NCBI RefSeq assembly: GCF_006402735.1
Contig: NZ_CP017174.1
Location: 6,924,001-6,988,000, forward strand
Reading direction: 5' to 3'
Source of the DNA: Myxococcus xanthus
GTDB taxonomy: Bacteria; Myxococcota; Myxococcia; Myxococcales; Myxococcaceae
DNA length: 64,000 nucleotides
Every line of letters begins with the position of its first letter. The stretch's first letter is position 1. Position numbers and translations under genes: made by a program. A model generated the notes under the pieces. It was not told the DNA's origin, searched no databases, and saw only the letters and a program-made list of their open reading frames with translations. Shown one piece after another: positions 27,367-38,222 of the stretch.

Positions 27367-27828
27367 ATGAAAATCTGGGTCGATGCCGACGCCTGCCCGG
27401 GCCCTGTCCGGGACATCATCCTGCGTGCTGGCCAGCGCGTGAAGGTCCACACCGTCTTCGTGGCCAACCGCGCGCTCTCCCTGCCACGGCTGGCCTATGT
27501 CTCCAGCGTGCAGGTGGGCGCGGGCCTCGACGTCGCGGACCAGCACATCGCCCAGCAGGCACAGCCGGGAGACCTGGCCGTCACCCAGGACATTCCGCTC
27601 GCCGCGCTGCTGGTGCCCAAGGGCGTCGTGGTGCTGGACCCGCGCGGAGAGGTCTTCACCGAGGAGAACGTCGCCGAGCGGCTCTCCGTCCGGAACTTCA
27701 TGCAGGAGCTTCGGGAGAGCGGCGTGACGACCGGCGGCCCTGACGGCTACTCGGCCCAGGACCGGCAGCAGTTCGCCGCCGCCCTGGACCGCGAGCTGAC
27801 CCGGCTGGTGAAAGCGGTGCCCAAGTAA
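27367..27828 (+). CDS. yaiI: YaiI/YqxD family protein (DUF188)
   Basis: 153 residues, the normal length for UPF0178. Hallmarks are the N-terminal KIWVDADACPGPVRDIIL, VFVANRALSLP, the acidic motif VGAGLDVADQHIAQ, and GDLAVTQDIPLAALLVPKG. The conserved Asp residues suggest a PIN/Toprim-like nuclease core, but the activity is not established. Likely cytoplasmic. Confidence 0.92.
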   Translation: MKIWVDADACPGPVRDIILRAGQRVKVHTVFVANRALSLPRLAYVSSVQVGAGLDVADQHIAQQAQPGDLAVTQDIPLAALLVPKGVVVLDPRGEVFTEENVAERLSVRNFMQELRESGVTTGGPDGYSAQDRQQFAAALDRELTRLVKAVPK

Positions 27829-27841
27829 AATTCATCCAACC

Positions 27842-27860
27842 CCTCCGAGCGCGGCGGAGG
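27842..27860 (+). terminator. Short hairpin after yaiI
   Basis: CCTCCG / CGGAGG (27842-27847 and 27855-27860) with a 7-nt loop, 14 bp after the yaiI stop. It is short and lacks a T tract, so only a weak terminator candidate. Confidence 0.3.
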
Positions 27861-27899
27861 CATCCTCCTGGCATCCACACCCACCCAGAAAGGTGCTCG

Positions 27900-28382
27900 A
27901 TGAACGACAAGAACCCGTCCGCCTCCGCAGCCGCGACGCTCCCCGAAGGCCCCCGCCTCTCCCTGGCCCTGGTGACGAAGGACGCGCCCGCCGCGCTCGA
28001 CTTCTACACACGGGCCTTCGGCGCCCGGGAGAAGTACCGGCTCACCGAGCCGAGCGGGCGCGTGGGCCACGCGGAGATGGACCTGGGCGGCGTGACGCTG
28101 ATGCTCGCGGACGAATACCCGGAGTACGACATCCTGAGCCCCCAGAGCCGCGGGGGCACGACGTGCTCGCTGAACCTCCGGGTGGATGACGTGGACGCCG
28201 CCGCCCAGCGCGCCATCGACGCGGGCGCCACCCTGGAGCGCCCCATCCAGAACGAGTTCTACGGCGAACGCTCGGCGCACCTGAGAGATCCGTTCGGCCA
28301 TCGCTGGGCCCTCAACGCCCGCATCGAGGATGTCTCCCCCGAGGAGATACAGCGCCGCTTCACGCAGATGCTCCAGGGCTGA
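27900..28382 (+). CDS. VOC-superfamily protein (glyoxalase/bleomycin-resistance fold)
   Basis: 160 residues. Two beta-alpha-beta-beta-beta units are visible: LALVTKDAPAALDFYTRAFG, then the second half ending HLRDPFGHRWALN. Candidate metal ligands include H75-like and Glu residues in GHAEMDLGG and in the GERSAHLRD strand. The sequence resembles the PhnB-like / YdeN-type branch. AAAGGTG lies ~6 nt before ATG. The substrate is unknown. Confidence 0.88.
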   Translation: MNDKNPSASAAATLPEGPRLSLALVTKDAPAALDFYTRAFGAREKYRLTEPSGRVGHAEMDLGGVTLMLADEYPEYDILSPQSRGGTTCSLNLRVDDVDAAAQRAIDAGATLERPIQNEFYGERSAHLRDPFGHRWALNARIEDVSPEEIQRRFTQMLQG

Positions 28383-28391
28383 GGCGCCGGC

Positions 28392-29660
28392 CTACTTCCC
28401 CAGCGACTTCACGAAGTCCGCGCGCTTCTGCACGGAGTCCTCGTTGTCCAGGCTGAAGCTGCGCGCGAGGCTGAAGTCCTCTCGAAGGAACGTGGCCGTG
28501 TCCTCGGCCAGGGCCAGCACGGCCTTGCGCCGCTTGGGCGCCAGCGGCTCGAAGGTGTGGAACACCACGTCGTCCGCCTTCGGGTCGAACTCCCACAGCC
28601 CCACCAGCCGCTCCGCGTCCAGCACGGGGCGGACGAAGATGTGGGCGGCCTCGCCCAGGGTGCCGCCCTTCGCGGAGCCCCACGTTGGAACCTCGATGCC
28701 ATGGTGCTTGGGGTCCGTCACCCAGGCGGGCCCGCCATGCGACGAGACATACAGGTCATGCGCGGGCAGCAGGGACACGGACGTGGCCGCGGGGACCTTC
28801 TCTCGCAAGGCAGCCAGGACGTCCTCGGGCACATAGGCCGCCTCCGAGTACCCCTCCACGGCCACCCGCACCAGCCCCGCCCGCGCCACGGCCGCCTTCG
28901 CGTCCCGCTGCGAGAAGGCCGACCACGCCGCGAAGTCCTCCACCGTCGCCGGACCGAACTGGCGGAAGAAGATGGCCGCCAGCCGCGCGTTGCGCTCCTC
29001 CGCCGCGGCGGGCACCTTGGCCCCGGTGAAGGGGTTGCGAGCCGTCAGCCGCCAGAGGTAGCGCTCCGTGTCCAGCCGCCCCCCCTCCGTGCGGCGCTCC
29101 ACCTTGCCCTCGAACTCCAGGTGGCGCAGCGCGGGCGGCAGCGTCGAGGACAGGCCCACCTTCTTGCCCACCTCGCCCAGGCTGCGCACCACGCCCGCGG
29201 GCATCGCCTTGCGCAGCGCGTCCGTGGACAGCGGCCCCTTGCGCAGCGCCACCAGCGCGGCCTCGGCCACGTCCGCCAGCTCCTTCGCGTCCAGGCCCAC
29301 CTTCTCGTGCTCGCGGTCGGCCCGCTTGCGGTACGCCTCCTCGGCCACGCGCAGCACCAGGGGCACGTGGGCGCGAGGCACCAGGTAGATGCAGCCACGC
29401 ACCGCGGGAACCACCTGGAGCTGGGACGCCTCCGCCGCCGCGTCCAGGTCCGCCCGCCGCAGCCCCGGCGCTCGGGCCCTCACCGCCAGGTACACGTCCA
29501 CGCCACCCAGCGTCCGCACCCAGCCGGTCGCGGCGACCACCTCCTCCAGGCTCCCCTTCAGCGGCTCCGCGAGCCCCTGCGTCCGCAGCCAGTGCGCACG
29601 GGCGCGGGCCAGGGTGATGCTCAGAGCGGAATCAGCGGATGCGGCGGCCTTGCGAGCCAT
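28392..29660 (-). CDS. Winged-helix DNA-binding protein of the AlkZ/HTH_42 type
   Basis: 422 residues. The order of motifs follows the AlkZ (HTH_42) family: an N-terminal helical region, RGCIYLVPRAHVPLV at about 90-105, RKGPLSTDALRKAMPAG, LEFEGKVERR, RFLRP-like VRPVLDAERLVGLWEFDP and the C-terminal charged helix. AlkZ proteins remove alkylated or crosslinked bases from DNA. The catalytic QxQ expected near residues 45-50 seems replaced by VRT here, so glycosylase activity is doubtful. A GGAGGAGACACC ribosome-binding site supports the start. Confidence 0.8.
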   Translation of the reverse strand: MARKAAASADSALSITLARARAHWLRTQGLAEPLKGSLEEVVAATGWVRTLGGVDVYLAVRARAPGLRRADLDAAAEASQLQVVPAVRGCIYLVPRAHVPLVLRVAEEAYRKRADREHEKVGLDAKELADVAEAALVALRKGPLSTDALRKAMPAGVVRSLGEVGKKVGLSSTLPPALRHLEFEGKVERRTEGGRLDTERYLWRLTARNPFTGAKVPAAAEERNARLAAIFFRQFGPATVEDFAAWSAFSQRDAKAAVARAGLVRVAVEGYSEAAYVPEDVLAALREKVPAATSVSLLPAHDLYVSSHGGPAWVTDPKHHGIEVPTWGSAKGGTLGEAAHIFVRPVLDAERLVGLWEFDPKADDVVFHTFEPLAPKRRKAVLALAEDTATFLREDFSLARSFSLDNEDSVQKRADFVKSLGK

Positions 29661-29829
29661 GGTGTCTCCTCCTCCGTCCCCTCTAGTGCGATGGGCCCCG
29701 GCTCCACCAGGGGCACCGCGTGCGAAACCAGCCTGAACGGAGCGCGAGACTGTAGAGCCAGGAACGCCCGGCCCCGGGTGGACGCGTACACCCCTGGCCG
29801 CCCCAGGGCTTCCGGATTACCTGGAGGCC

Positions 29830-30438
29830 ATGCCTACCCTCGTCCTCGTCCGACACGGTCAGTCGCTGTGGAATCAAGAGAACCGCTTCACCGGCTTAGT
29901 CGACGTCCCCCTCACCGACCAGGGTCGCCAGGAGGCCCGGCGCGCGGCGGAGGCGCTGAAAGGCATGGAGTTCGACGTCGCCTATACGTCAGCGCTCATC
30001 CGGGCGCAGGAGACGCTGTCCATCCTCCTGGACTCGTTGGGACAGCAGGTACCCACCATCCGGGACGCCGCCCTCAACGAGCGCAACTACGGCGACCTGC
30101 AGGGGCTCAACAAGGCGGACGCCGCGAAGCGTTGGGGGGACGCGCAAATCAAGAAGTGGCGCCGCTCCTTCGACGTGCCGCCCCCCAACGGCGAGTCCCT
30201 GGAGATGACGGCGAAGCGCGTGTTGCCCTTCTATGAGCGCGCCATCGCCGGGGACCTGCGCCAGGGGAAGAACGTGCTGGTGGTGGCCCACGGCAACTCC
30301 AACCGTTCCCTGGTGATGAAGCTGGACAACCTCACGGGGGAGCAGGTGGTGGGGCTGGAGCTGGCCACCGGGGTGCCGCTCGTCTACGAGATGTCGCCGG
30401 ACGGAGAGGTGCTATCCAAGCGCACCGCGTCCCCCTGA
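29830..30438 (+). CDS. gpmA: 2,3-bisphosphoglycerate-dependent phosphoglycerate mutase
   Basis: 202 residues. Histidine phosphatase fold with LVRHGQSLWNQENRFTG at the N-terminus (phospho-accepting H9), LNERNYGDLQGLNK, and VVAHGNSNRSL for the second His. It interconverts 3- and 2-phosphoglycerate in glycolysis/gluconeogenesis. It is shorter than the ~250-residue E. coli enzyme, as in other compact dPGM proteins. It is divergent from the AlkZ-like gene and followed by a hairpin. Confidence 0.93.
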   Translation: MPTLVLVRHGQSLWNQENRFTGLVDVPLTDQGRQEARRAAEALKGMEFDVAYTSALIRAQETLSILLDSLGQQVPTIRDAALNERNYGDLQGLNKADAAKRWGDAQIKKWRRSFDVPPPNGESLEMTAKRVLPFYERAIAGDLRQGKNVLVVAHGNSNRSLVMKLDNLTGEQVVGLELATGVPLVYEMSPDGEVLSKRTASP

Positions 30439-30452
30439 CTCAGGTGAAGGCA

Positions 30453-30475
30453 CAGGGGGCTACCCATCCCCCCTG
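30453..30475 (+). terminator. Hairpin after gpmA
   Basis: CAGGGGG / CCCCCTG (30453-30459 and 30469-30475), loop of 9 nt, starting 14 bp past the gpmA stop. No T tract. Confidence 0.4.
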
Positions 30476-30632
30476 GAGTCATGGGATACGCACGGCGGCG
30501 CGAGGACGGCTCAGGCCGCTCCAGGGGGAACTTCCGTGGTCCGGAGGCAGGCTGCACGCCCTACCGCGTCCGGTTGAATGTAACCGGCCCCGGCGCGTCA
30601 GATGCTCCGAGCACATGAAAGGACGCTCCCCC

Positions 30633-31301
30633 ATGAAGGCCCTGATCACCTCCCTCGCTCTCCTCTTCGCCCTTCCCTCCCTTGATGCCCACGCCCAGGC
30701 GGAGATGCGCCGTCCGCACGGTCCGCCGCCGGGCCAGCCCATGCCGCAGCCGCACCATCCGAACCAGCCCAGCTACCCGCCGCAGCACTCCGGCAGCCAG
30801 GTGGTGGTGGACCGGCGGGAGTTGAACGAGCGCCTGGACCGGCTGGAGAAGCTGCTGAAGGAAGCCGAGCAGCGGATGAACCGGCAGGAGCGCAACAAGT
30901 TCCGCAACGCCAAGGAGACGCTGAACTCCGTGCAGGACCTGGTGAACAGGGCGCCGCTGCTGGCCACCGTCCTCCCGCCGCCGCCGCCCATGCCGCCCCC
31001 GCAGCCGGCGGTGCGGCCCATCTCGGACAGCGAGCTGCGCCGCATCCACTCTTCCATCTCCCTGCAGACCTTCGCCGAGGACAAGATGCGCGTGCTCGTC
31101 TCGGCGGCCCAGCACCACTACTTCCTGGTCTCCCAGGTGGGCCAGCTCCTGGGCAACTTCCAGTTCACCCAGGACAAGCTGGCGGTGGTGCGCGAGCTGA
31201 AGCCGTACATCCTGGACCCGCAGAACAGCCACATGCTCTACAGCCACTTCTCCTTCTCCAGCGACAAGAAGCGGCTGGACGAGATTCTCTCGCAGCGCTG
31301 A
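30633..31301 (+). CDS. Secreted DUF4476 protein
   Basis: 222 residues. The start at 30633 has AAAGGA upstream and gives a signal peptide ending AHA/QAE. A proline/histidine/glutamine-rich segment follows (about 25-55), then a coiled-coil-like stretch (ELNERLDRLEKLLKEAEQRM). The C-terminal DUF4476 domain (about 130-222) carries ISDSELRRIHSSISLQTF, then KMRVLVSAAQ and LDEIL. The domain is common in secreted or surface proteins of Bacteroidetes and myxobacteria and has no known activity. Confidence 0.85.
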   Translation: MKALITSLALLFALPSLDAHAQAEMRRPHGPPPGQPMPQPHHPNQPSYPPQHSGSQVVVDRRELNERLDRLEKLLKEAEQRMNRQERNKFRNAKETLNSVQDLVNRAPLLATVLPPPPPMPPPQPAVRPISDSELRRIHSSISLQTFAEDKMRVLVSAAQHHYFLVSQVGQLLGNFQFTQDKLAVVRELKPYILDPQNSHMLYSHFSFSSDKKRLDEILSQR

Positions 31302-31335
31302 GCCGCGCGGGCCGACACGTAGACAGCAGGACTCC

Positions 31336-31366
31336 GGGCGTCGCGGGAAGTGCTCCCGCGGCGCCC
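31336..31366. terminator. Strong bidirectional hairpin
   Basis: GGGCGTCGCGGGA (31336-31348) and TCCCGCGGCGCCC (31354-31366) pair over 13 positions with one T-G wobble; the loop is AGTGC. It lies between the converging DUF4476 and hemerythrin genes. Confidence 0.65.
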
Positions 31367-31374
31367 GTCGCGTT

Positions 31375-31953
31375 CTAGAATGAGCACACCGGTCCGCGCG
31401 GGAAGAGACGTCCCGCCGGGACGGGCGTGAAGGCGCGCTCCATGGCCTCCGCGGCCTCCGCCAGCGAGCCATGCGACGCCTCGATTCGGGCGAAGCGCGT
31501 CCGCATCCGGTCCAGGATTCCCGCGGGCAGCAGCCGCCGCGCCATGGGGAACACCTGCGCCTCCTCCACCCCGGTGTGCCCCCGGTACAACCGCAGCCAG
31601 TCGTCGGCCGCGTCGAGCATGCGCGAGGGGTCCGTCTCCCCGCCACGCAGCATCGTCTCCGCCGCGCAGAGCATGGCCACCGCGTGCTCGCTGCCGGTGC
31701 CGTGCTCGCCGGACACCTGGGCCAGCAGCCCGGGCGCCAGCGGCAGCCGGTGCGCCACCATCGTCTGGAAGAGCACCATCTCCTTCGCGTGGTGGCTGCC
31801 ATCAACGAAGGTGAGGAAGAAGTTCGCGGCGCGCAGGAAGAGCGAGGCCGAGACGAACTCCCCATCGCGGCCCTTCGCCACCGCCCGCTCCAGGACCTCC
31901 AGCACGCGCTGGATATGGCGGTGCTCCTGGTTCAACACGTCCAATGCATCCAT
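31375..31953 (-). CDS. Hemerythrin-like (HHE) domain protein
   Basis: 192 residues from the ATG at 31953. The start is preceded by AAGGGG and lies 11 bp after hemN. The HHE four-helix bundle has NQEHRHIQRVLEVLE, DGSHHAKEMVLFQTM, EHGTGSEHAVAML and RGHTGVEEAQVFPMA; these His and Glu residues can build a di-iron site that binds oxygen or NO. Position after hemN and the cbb3 oxidase operon suggests oxygen sensing, storage or iron-centre protection under low oxygen. Confidence 0.87.
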   Translation of the reverse strand: MDALDVLNQEHRHIQRVLEVLERAVAKGRDGEFVSASLFLRAANFFLTFVDGSHHAKEMVLFQTMVAHRLPLAPGLLAQVSGEHGTGSEHAVAMLCAAETMLRGGETDPSRMLDAADDWLRLYRGHTGVEEAQVFPMARRLLPAGILDRMRTRFARIEASHGSLAEAAEAMERAFTPVPAGRLFPRGPVCSF

Positions 31954-31964
31954 GACCGACCCCT

Positions 31965-33338
31965 TCACACCGTGCGGGAAAAGCGGGGGCGCTCCGTCCC
32001 CGCGAGATACGCGTCGAACACCATGGCCACGTTGCGGACGAAGAGCCGCCCCATGGGCGTCAGCTCCAGCTGCGAGCCCGTGCGCGTCACCAGGCCGTCG
32101 TCCTCGAACGCGCGCAGCCGAGCCAGCTCCGGCGCGAAGTAGTCGGCGCCGTCCGGCCCCAAATCCACCCAGAAGTTGCACATGAGCCGGGTGATGACCG
32201 CGCGGCGGCGCTGGTCGTCCGCTGTCAGCGACAGGCCGCGCTCCGTGGCCAGGCAGCCCTGGGAGACGCGCTCGTAGTAGCGCGGCAGCGCGCGGACGTT
32301 CTGCGCATATGCGCCGTCCACGTCGCTGATGCCAGTGCTGCCAATGGCCACCACGTCCAAGGCGGCCTTGATGGTGTAGCCCTGGAAGTTGCGGCCCAGC
32401 CGGCGCTCGGCCTGCGCGCGCGCCAGCTCGTCCTCTGGCACCGCGAAGTGGTCCATGCCAATGGGCCGGTAGCCCGCGGAGACGAACGCCGCGTAGGCGG
32501 AGCGGAACAACTCCAGCTTGGCGCGCCCGCTTGGAATGGCCTCCGCGGGCATGCGCCGCTGGTGCTTCAGCACGTCGGGCATGAACGCGAAGGAGTAGAC
32601 GGCCAGCCGGTCCGGCCGCATCGACAACACCGTGTCCAGCGTGCGGGCCCACCCTTCGGCGTCCTGGTGCGGCAGGCCGTAGATGAGGTCGAAGTTCACG
32701 CCCTTGAAGCCCAGCAGCCGCGCGTGCTCCAGCAGCGCCCGCGTCTCTTCCGGGGACTGGATGCGGTTGGTGACCTCCTGCACGCGCGCGTCGAAGTCCT
32801 GCAGGCCCATGGACACGCGGTTGAAGCCCAGGCTCCGAAGCAGCGTGAGCTGGCCGGGCGTCGTCACGGCCGGGTGGATTTCGATGGCCACCTCCGCGTC
32901 CTGCGCGATGCGGAAGCGGCGGGTGAGCACCGTCCACAGCCGTTCGAGCTGCCGCTCATCCAGGAAGGTGGGCGTGCCTCCGCCCCAGTGAATCTGGGAC
33001 AGGGAGCGCCGCCAGCCGAGCCGCTGCACCACCAGGTCCAGCTCCATCTCCAGATGGTCGATGTACTGGTCCGCCGCAGCCCGGTCACGGCTGATGACGA
33101 CGTTGCAGCCGCAGTACCAGCAGAGGCTGCGGCAGAAGGGCAAGTGCACGTAGAGCGACAGCGGCTCGGCGCGCTCCCGGTTGCCTGCATGCTCGAGCCG
33201 CTCCACCAGATGCTCCGGACCGAAGTCCTTCCGCCACTCGGGCGCCGTGGGGTAGCTGGTGTAACGAGGGCCGGAGACGTCGTACCGGCTCAGCAGGGCT
33301 TCGGGCGGCGTGGGGACTTCCTGGCGGGGGGGCTCCAT
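31965..33338 (-). CDS. hemN: Oxygen-independent coproporphyrinogen III oxidase
   Basis: 457 residues. Radical SAM motif C69-x3-C73-x2-C76 (FCRSLCWYCGCN) with the extra HemN Cys, followed by HWGGGTPTFL, NRVSMGLQDFD, GFKGVNFDLIYGLP and the C-terminal domain with IGMDHFAVPEDELA. The N-terminal YDVSGPRYTSYPTAPEW is typical of true HemN rather than HemW. It makes protoporphyrinogen IX without oxygen, supplying haem when the adjacent cbb3 oxidase is needed. Same strand as cco genes but separated by 138 bp with a hairpin. Confidence 0.95.
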   Translation of the reverse strand: MEPPRQEVPTPPEALLSRYDVSGPRYTSYPTAPEWRKDFGPEHLVERLEHAGNRERAEPLSLYVHLPFCRSLCWYCGCNVVISRDRAAADQYIDHLEMELDLVVQRLGWRRSLSQIHWGGGTPTFLDERQLERLWTVLTRRFRIAQDAEVAIEIHPAVTTPGQLTLLRSLGFNRVSMGLQDFDARVQEVTNRIQSPEETRALLEHARLLGFKGVNFDLIYGLPHQDAEGWARTLDTVLSMRPDRLAVYSFAFMPDVLKHQRRMPAEAIPSGRAKLELFRSAYAAFVSAGYRPIGMDHFAVPEDELARAQAERRLGRNFQGYTIKAALDVVAIGSTGISDVDGAYAQNVRALPRYYERVSQGCLATERGLSLTADDQRRRAVITRLMCNFWVDLGPDGADYFAPELARLRAFEDDGLVTRTGSQLELTPMGRLFVRNVAMVFDAYLAGTERPRFSRTV

Positions 33339-33426
33339 CTCACCGCGTCACCATTCCAAGCCTCGTGCCAGGATCATCCAAGGCGGGGGGAGGAGGAAGT
33401 CGCGCAGGCCTTGCGGCCCCATCCAC

Positions 33427-33451
33427 CCACGGCGCAACGCCTGCGCCGTGG
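33427..33451 (-). terminator. Hairpin between ccoG and hemN
   Basis: Perfect 9-bp repeat CCACGGCGC / GCGCCGTGG (33427-33435 and 33443-33451), loop of 7 nt, 26 bp past the ccoG stop on the minus strand. It may end or attenuate the cco transcript before hemN. Confidence 0.55.
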
Positions 33452-33476
33452 CGCCCCTGAGCGGGGGCACCTTGCC

Positions 33477-34895
33477 CTAACCTCCCGTGGGGGCAGGTCC
33501 CAGGAAACGGGCTTCCATGCGCTTCACTTCACCGGAGGCCGAGTCCGCCACCTCGACGGTGAAGTGGAATGGAAGCTCCGTTCCGCTGCGGTCCACGGTG
33601 ATGAACAGCGGCACCCGGAAGCTCTCCAGCGAGGCGAGCGTCACCTGCGCCTGTGGCACCACCACCTTCGCGGGCACGGGACTGTCCACGCGGATGGTGA
33701 GCACCGTCTCGGAGGGGTTCTTGTTCACCAGGTGCAGCTCGAACTGGTTGCGCACCGTGCCCTGCTCGACGACGTAGGGCATGCCCTGGAAGCGCAGCAG
33801 GTTCGCCTCGAAGGGCACGCGCCGCACGAGGCTCAGCGTGAGGCCCACCACCGCCACCAGCATCAACGCGCCGTAGATGAACAAGCGGGGCCGGAGCACC
33901 CGCCGTGGCTGCCCGTCCAATCCGTTGAGCGAGTCATAGCGGATGAGCCCACGCGGCCGGCCCAGCTTGTCCATGACGCCGTCGCACGCATCCACGCACT
34001 GCGCGCACGCAAGGCAGTCCATCTGCAAGCCATTGCGGATGTCGATGCCCGTGGGGCACACGGCCACGCACTTGAAGCAGTCCACGCAGTCGCCGCGCGG
34101 AGGTGCTGCCGCACCAGGAGGCACCTTGAGCAGCCGCCCCCGGGGCTCACCGCGCCGCGTGTCGTAGCCGACGATGAGCGAGTCCCGGTCCTGCATCGCG
34201 GACTGGAGGCGGCCATAGGGGCACACCACCACGCAGAGCTGCTCACGAAACCACGCGAAGTTGAAGTACAGCGAGCCCGTCACGGCCATGGCCCAGGTGA
34301 AGGCCACCGGCGAAGCCACCGGGCCATCGGCCACCATCGCGACGAGCCCTCCCGCCGAGACGAAGAGGCTCAACGCCGCGTGGGAGATGAGCAGCGACAC
34401 CGCGACGTACGCGCCATGCTTGAGCACCGCCCGCGCCACGCGCACGGGCGTCCACGGCTCCTTCGCGGCCTTCAGCCGGCGCTCCCGGGGCCCATCGAAG
34501 AACCGCTCGATGGGGCGATAGAGCGCCTCCAGGAACACCGTCTGGGGACACGCCCAGCCGCACCACACGCGCCCCAGCCATGCGGTGAAGAACAGCAGGC
34601 CGAAGCCCACCGACGTCAGCAGGAACAGGACGCGCCAGAAGTCCTGCGCGTTGTACGTGCCACCGAAGAGGTAGAAGCGGCGCGCCGCCACGTCCAGGTG
34701 CACCGCCGGGTGGCCCCCCACCTCCACCAGTGGCAGGGCCAGGTAGATGGCGATGAGGACCGCGAAGCCCACCCGCCGCCGGGTGATGAACCGGCCGCGA
34801 ACGTCCGCCGGGTGGAGCGCCAGCCGCGAACCATCCGCGTGGATGGACGTGAGCTGGTCGATACGCGGGCCATCCCGCTGCGGTGCCGCCGACAT
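33477..34895 (-). CDS. ccoG: Cytochrome cbb3 oxidase assembly protein CcoG (FixG/RdxA)
   Basis: 472 residues; the start at 34895 removes an unsupported N-terminal stretch. Membrane ferredoxin of the FixG type: transmembrane segments near 40-60, 85-105, 155-180, 190-215 and 335-355; a WCGWACPQTVF motif; CVDCFKCVAVCP and CLACAQCVDACD for two [4Fe-4S] clusters; and a C-terminal periplasmic Ig-like FixG_C domain. It takes part in copper handling or reduction during cbb3 assembly. Twenty bases separate it from ccoP. Confidence 0.95.
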   Translation of the reverse strand: MSAAPQRDGPRIDQLTSIHADGSRLALHPADVRGRFITRRRVGFAVLIAIYLALPLVEVGGHPAVHLDVAARRFYLFGGTYNAQDFWRVLFLLTSVGFGLLFFTAWLGRVWCGWACPQTVFLEALYRPIERFFDGPRERRLKAAKEPWTPVRVARAVLKHGAYVAVSLLISHAALSLFVSAGGLVAMVADGPVASPVAFTWAMAVTGSLYFNFAWFREQLCVVVCPYGRLQSAMQDRDSLIVGYDTRRGEPRGRLLKVPPGAAAPPRGDCVDCFKCVAVCPTGIDIRNGLQMDCLACAQCVDACDGVMDKLGRPRGLIRYDSLNGLDGQPRRVLRPRLFIYGALMLVAVVGLTLSLVRRVPFEANLLRFQGMPYVVEQGTVRNQFELHLVNKNPSETVLTIRVDSPVPAKVVVPQAQVTLASLESFRVPLFITVDRSGTELPFHFTVEVADSASGEVKRMEARFLGPAPTGG

Positions 34896-34915
34896 GACTG
34901 CATCCTCTCCGTGAG

Positions 34916-35467
34916 CTACGGCTGCTCGGGCTCGCCCTGCGGCTCCTTGCCGCCGGGCGCATTGGTACCTTTGAGCGTGAGCAGGTAGGCAGTGACGGCC
35001 TTGACGCGCTCGGCGCCCAGGGTGCGCTCCCACGCGGGCATGCCCTTGGCCACCACGCCGTCCGCCACGACCTTGTGGATGGCCATGGGCCCACCACCGT
35101 GCATCCAGTACGCGTCCGTCAGGTTGGGACCGATGGAGCCCTGTCCCTGCGCGCCGTGACAGGCCGCGCAGTTCGCCTGGAACACCTGCTTGCCGCTGTC
35201 CAGGGAGGCCGGGTCCTTGGCCAGCGCGAGCAGCATGTCGTCGGACGCCGGGGTGTTCCCGGACGCGCGCTTCGCCACCTCCGCGGACTCGGCGGCGTAC
35301 TCACCGAGCTGCCCGGGCCCCGCCTCTGCGATGTGGTACCAGAACCAGTACCCCGCGCTGAAGATGATGGACGTCCAGAGGATGAACAGCCACCAGTTGG
35401 GCAGGTGGTTGTCGTGTTCCTCGATGCCGTCATAGACGGAGTGCAACAGCGGCTTGTCACTGCTCAT
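34916..35467 (-). CDS. ccoP: cbb3 oxidase subunit CcoP, single-haem form
   Basis: 183 residues. The N-terminus YDGIEEHDNHLPNWWLFIL and the membrane anchor are typical of CcoP. Only one cytochrome c motif is present (C100-A-A-C-H104) with the axial Met in AKGMPAW; classical CcoP has two haem domains and ~300 residues. The gene overlaps ccoQ by 11 nt. It receives electrons from soluble or membrane cytochromes and passes them to CcoO/CcoN. Confidence 0.92.
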   Translation of the reverse strand: MSSDKPLLHSVYDGIEEHDNHLPNWWLFILWTSIIFSAGYWFWYHIAEAGPGQLGEYAAESAEVAKRASGNTPASDDMLLALAKDPASLDSGKQVFQANCAACHGAQGQGSIGPNLTDAYWMHGGGPMAIHKVVADGVVAKGMPAWERTLGAERVKAVTAYLLTLKGTNAPGGKEPQGEPEQP

Positions 35468-35638
35468 GGCCGCCCTCCCCCTTCTCGCTCAGCGGCATCC
35501 GCGCGAGCGTGTCGAAGTCCCCGCTGCGCCGCGCCACGAACACCCAGGCGACGACGCCGAGGAACACCGCGATGAACAGGACCAAGGCGAAGAGGGGCAG
35601 CTCGGTGAGCGACATCCCCTGATAGAATTGCTTGTACA

Positions 35639-35639
<1 letters not shown>
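35457..35639 (-). CDS. ccoQ: cbb3 oxidase subunit CcoQ
   Basis: 60 residues. One transmembrane helix (about 14-36) followed by a short cytoplasmic tail, FVARRSGDFDTLARMPL, as in CcoQ/FixQ, which stabilises the complex. Its start overlaps the ccoNO stop (TGATG) and its end overlaps ccoP, so the three are translated together. Confidence 0.9.
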
Positions 35640-38026
<2,387 letters not shown>

Positions 38027-38030
38027 GGCT

Positions 38031-38222
38031 TCACTCCTGGGAAGCGGAGGGCGGAGGCTCGGGAGCGCCAGGCGCCGGAGCGGCGCTGTCGTCTTCGAGC
38101 GGGAAGAGCGAGAGCCGGTCGGCGTGCTCGTGGTCGCGGTGGCGCACGCTGTAGACGAACAGCAGCACCGAGCTGGCGACGAGCATCAGGCTCACGAAGA
38201 CCTGGAGGACGAGGACGTTCAT
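38031..38222 (-). CDS. ccoS: cbb3 oxidase maturation protein CcoS
   Basis: 63 residues. Its start at 38222 overlaps the ccoI stop by 4 nt (ATGA). An N-terminal helix (MNVLVLQVFVSLMLVASSVL) is followed by a short acidic tail with the typical HRDHEHADRLSLFPLEDD. CcoS is needed to put haem b and CuB into the oxidase. Four bases separate it from ccoNO. Confidence 0.88.
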   Translation of the reverse strand: MNVLVLQVFVSLMLVASSVLLFVYSVRHRDHEHADRLSLFPLEDDSAAPAPGAPEPPPSASQE

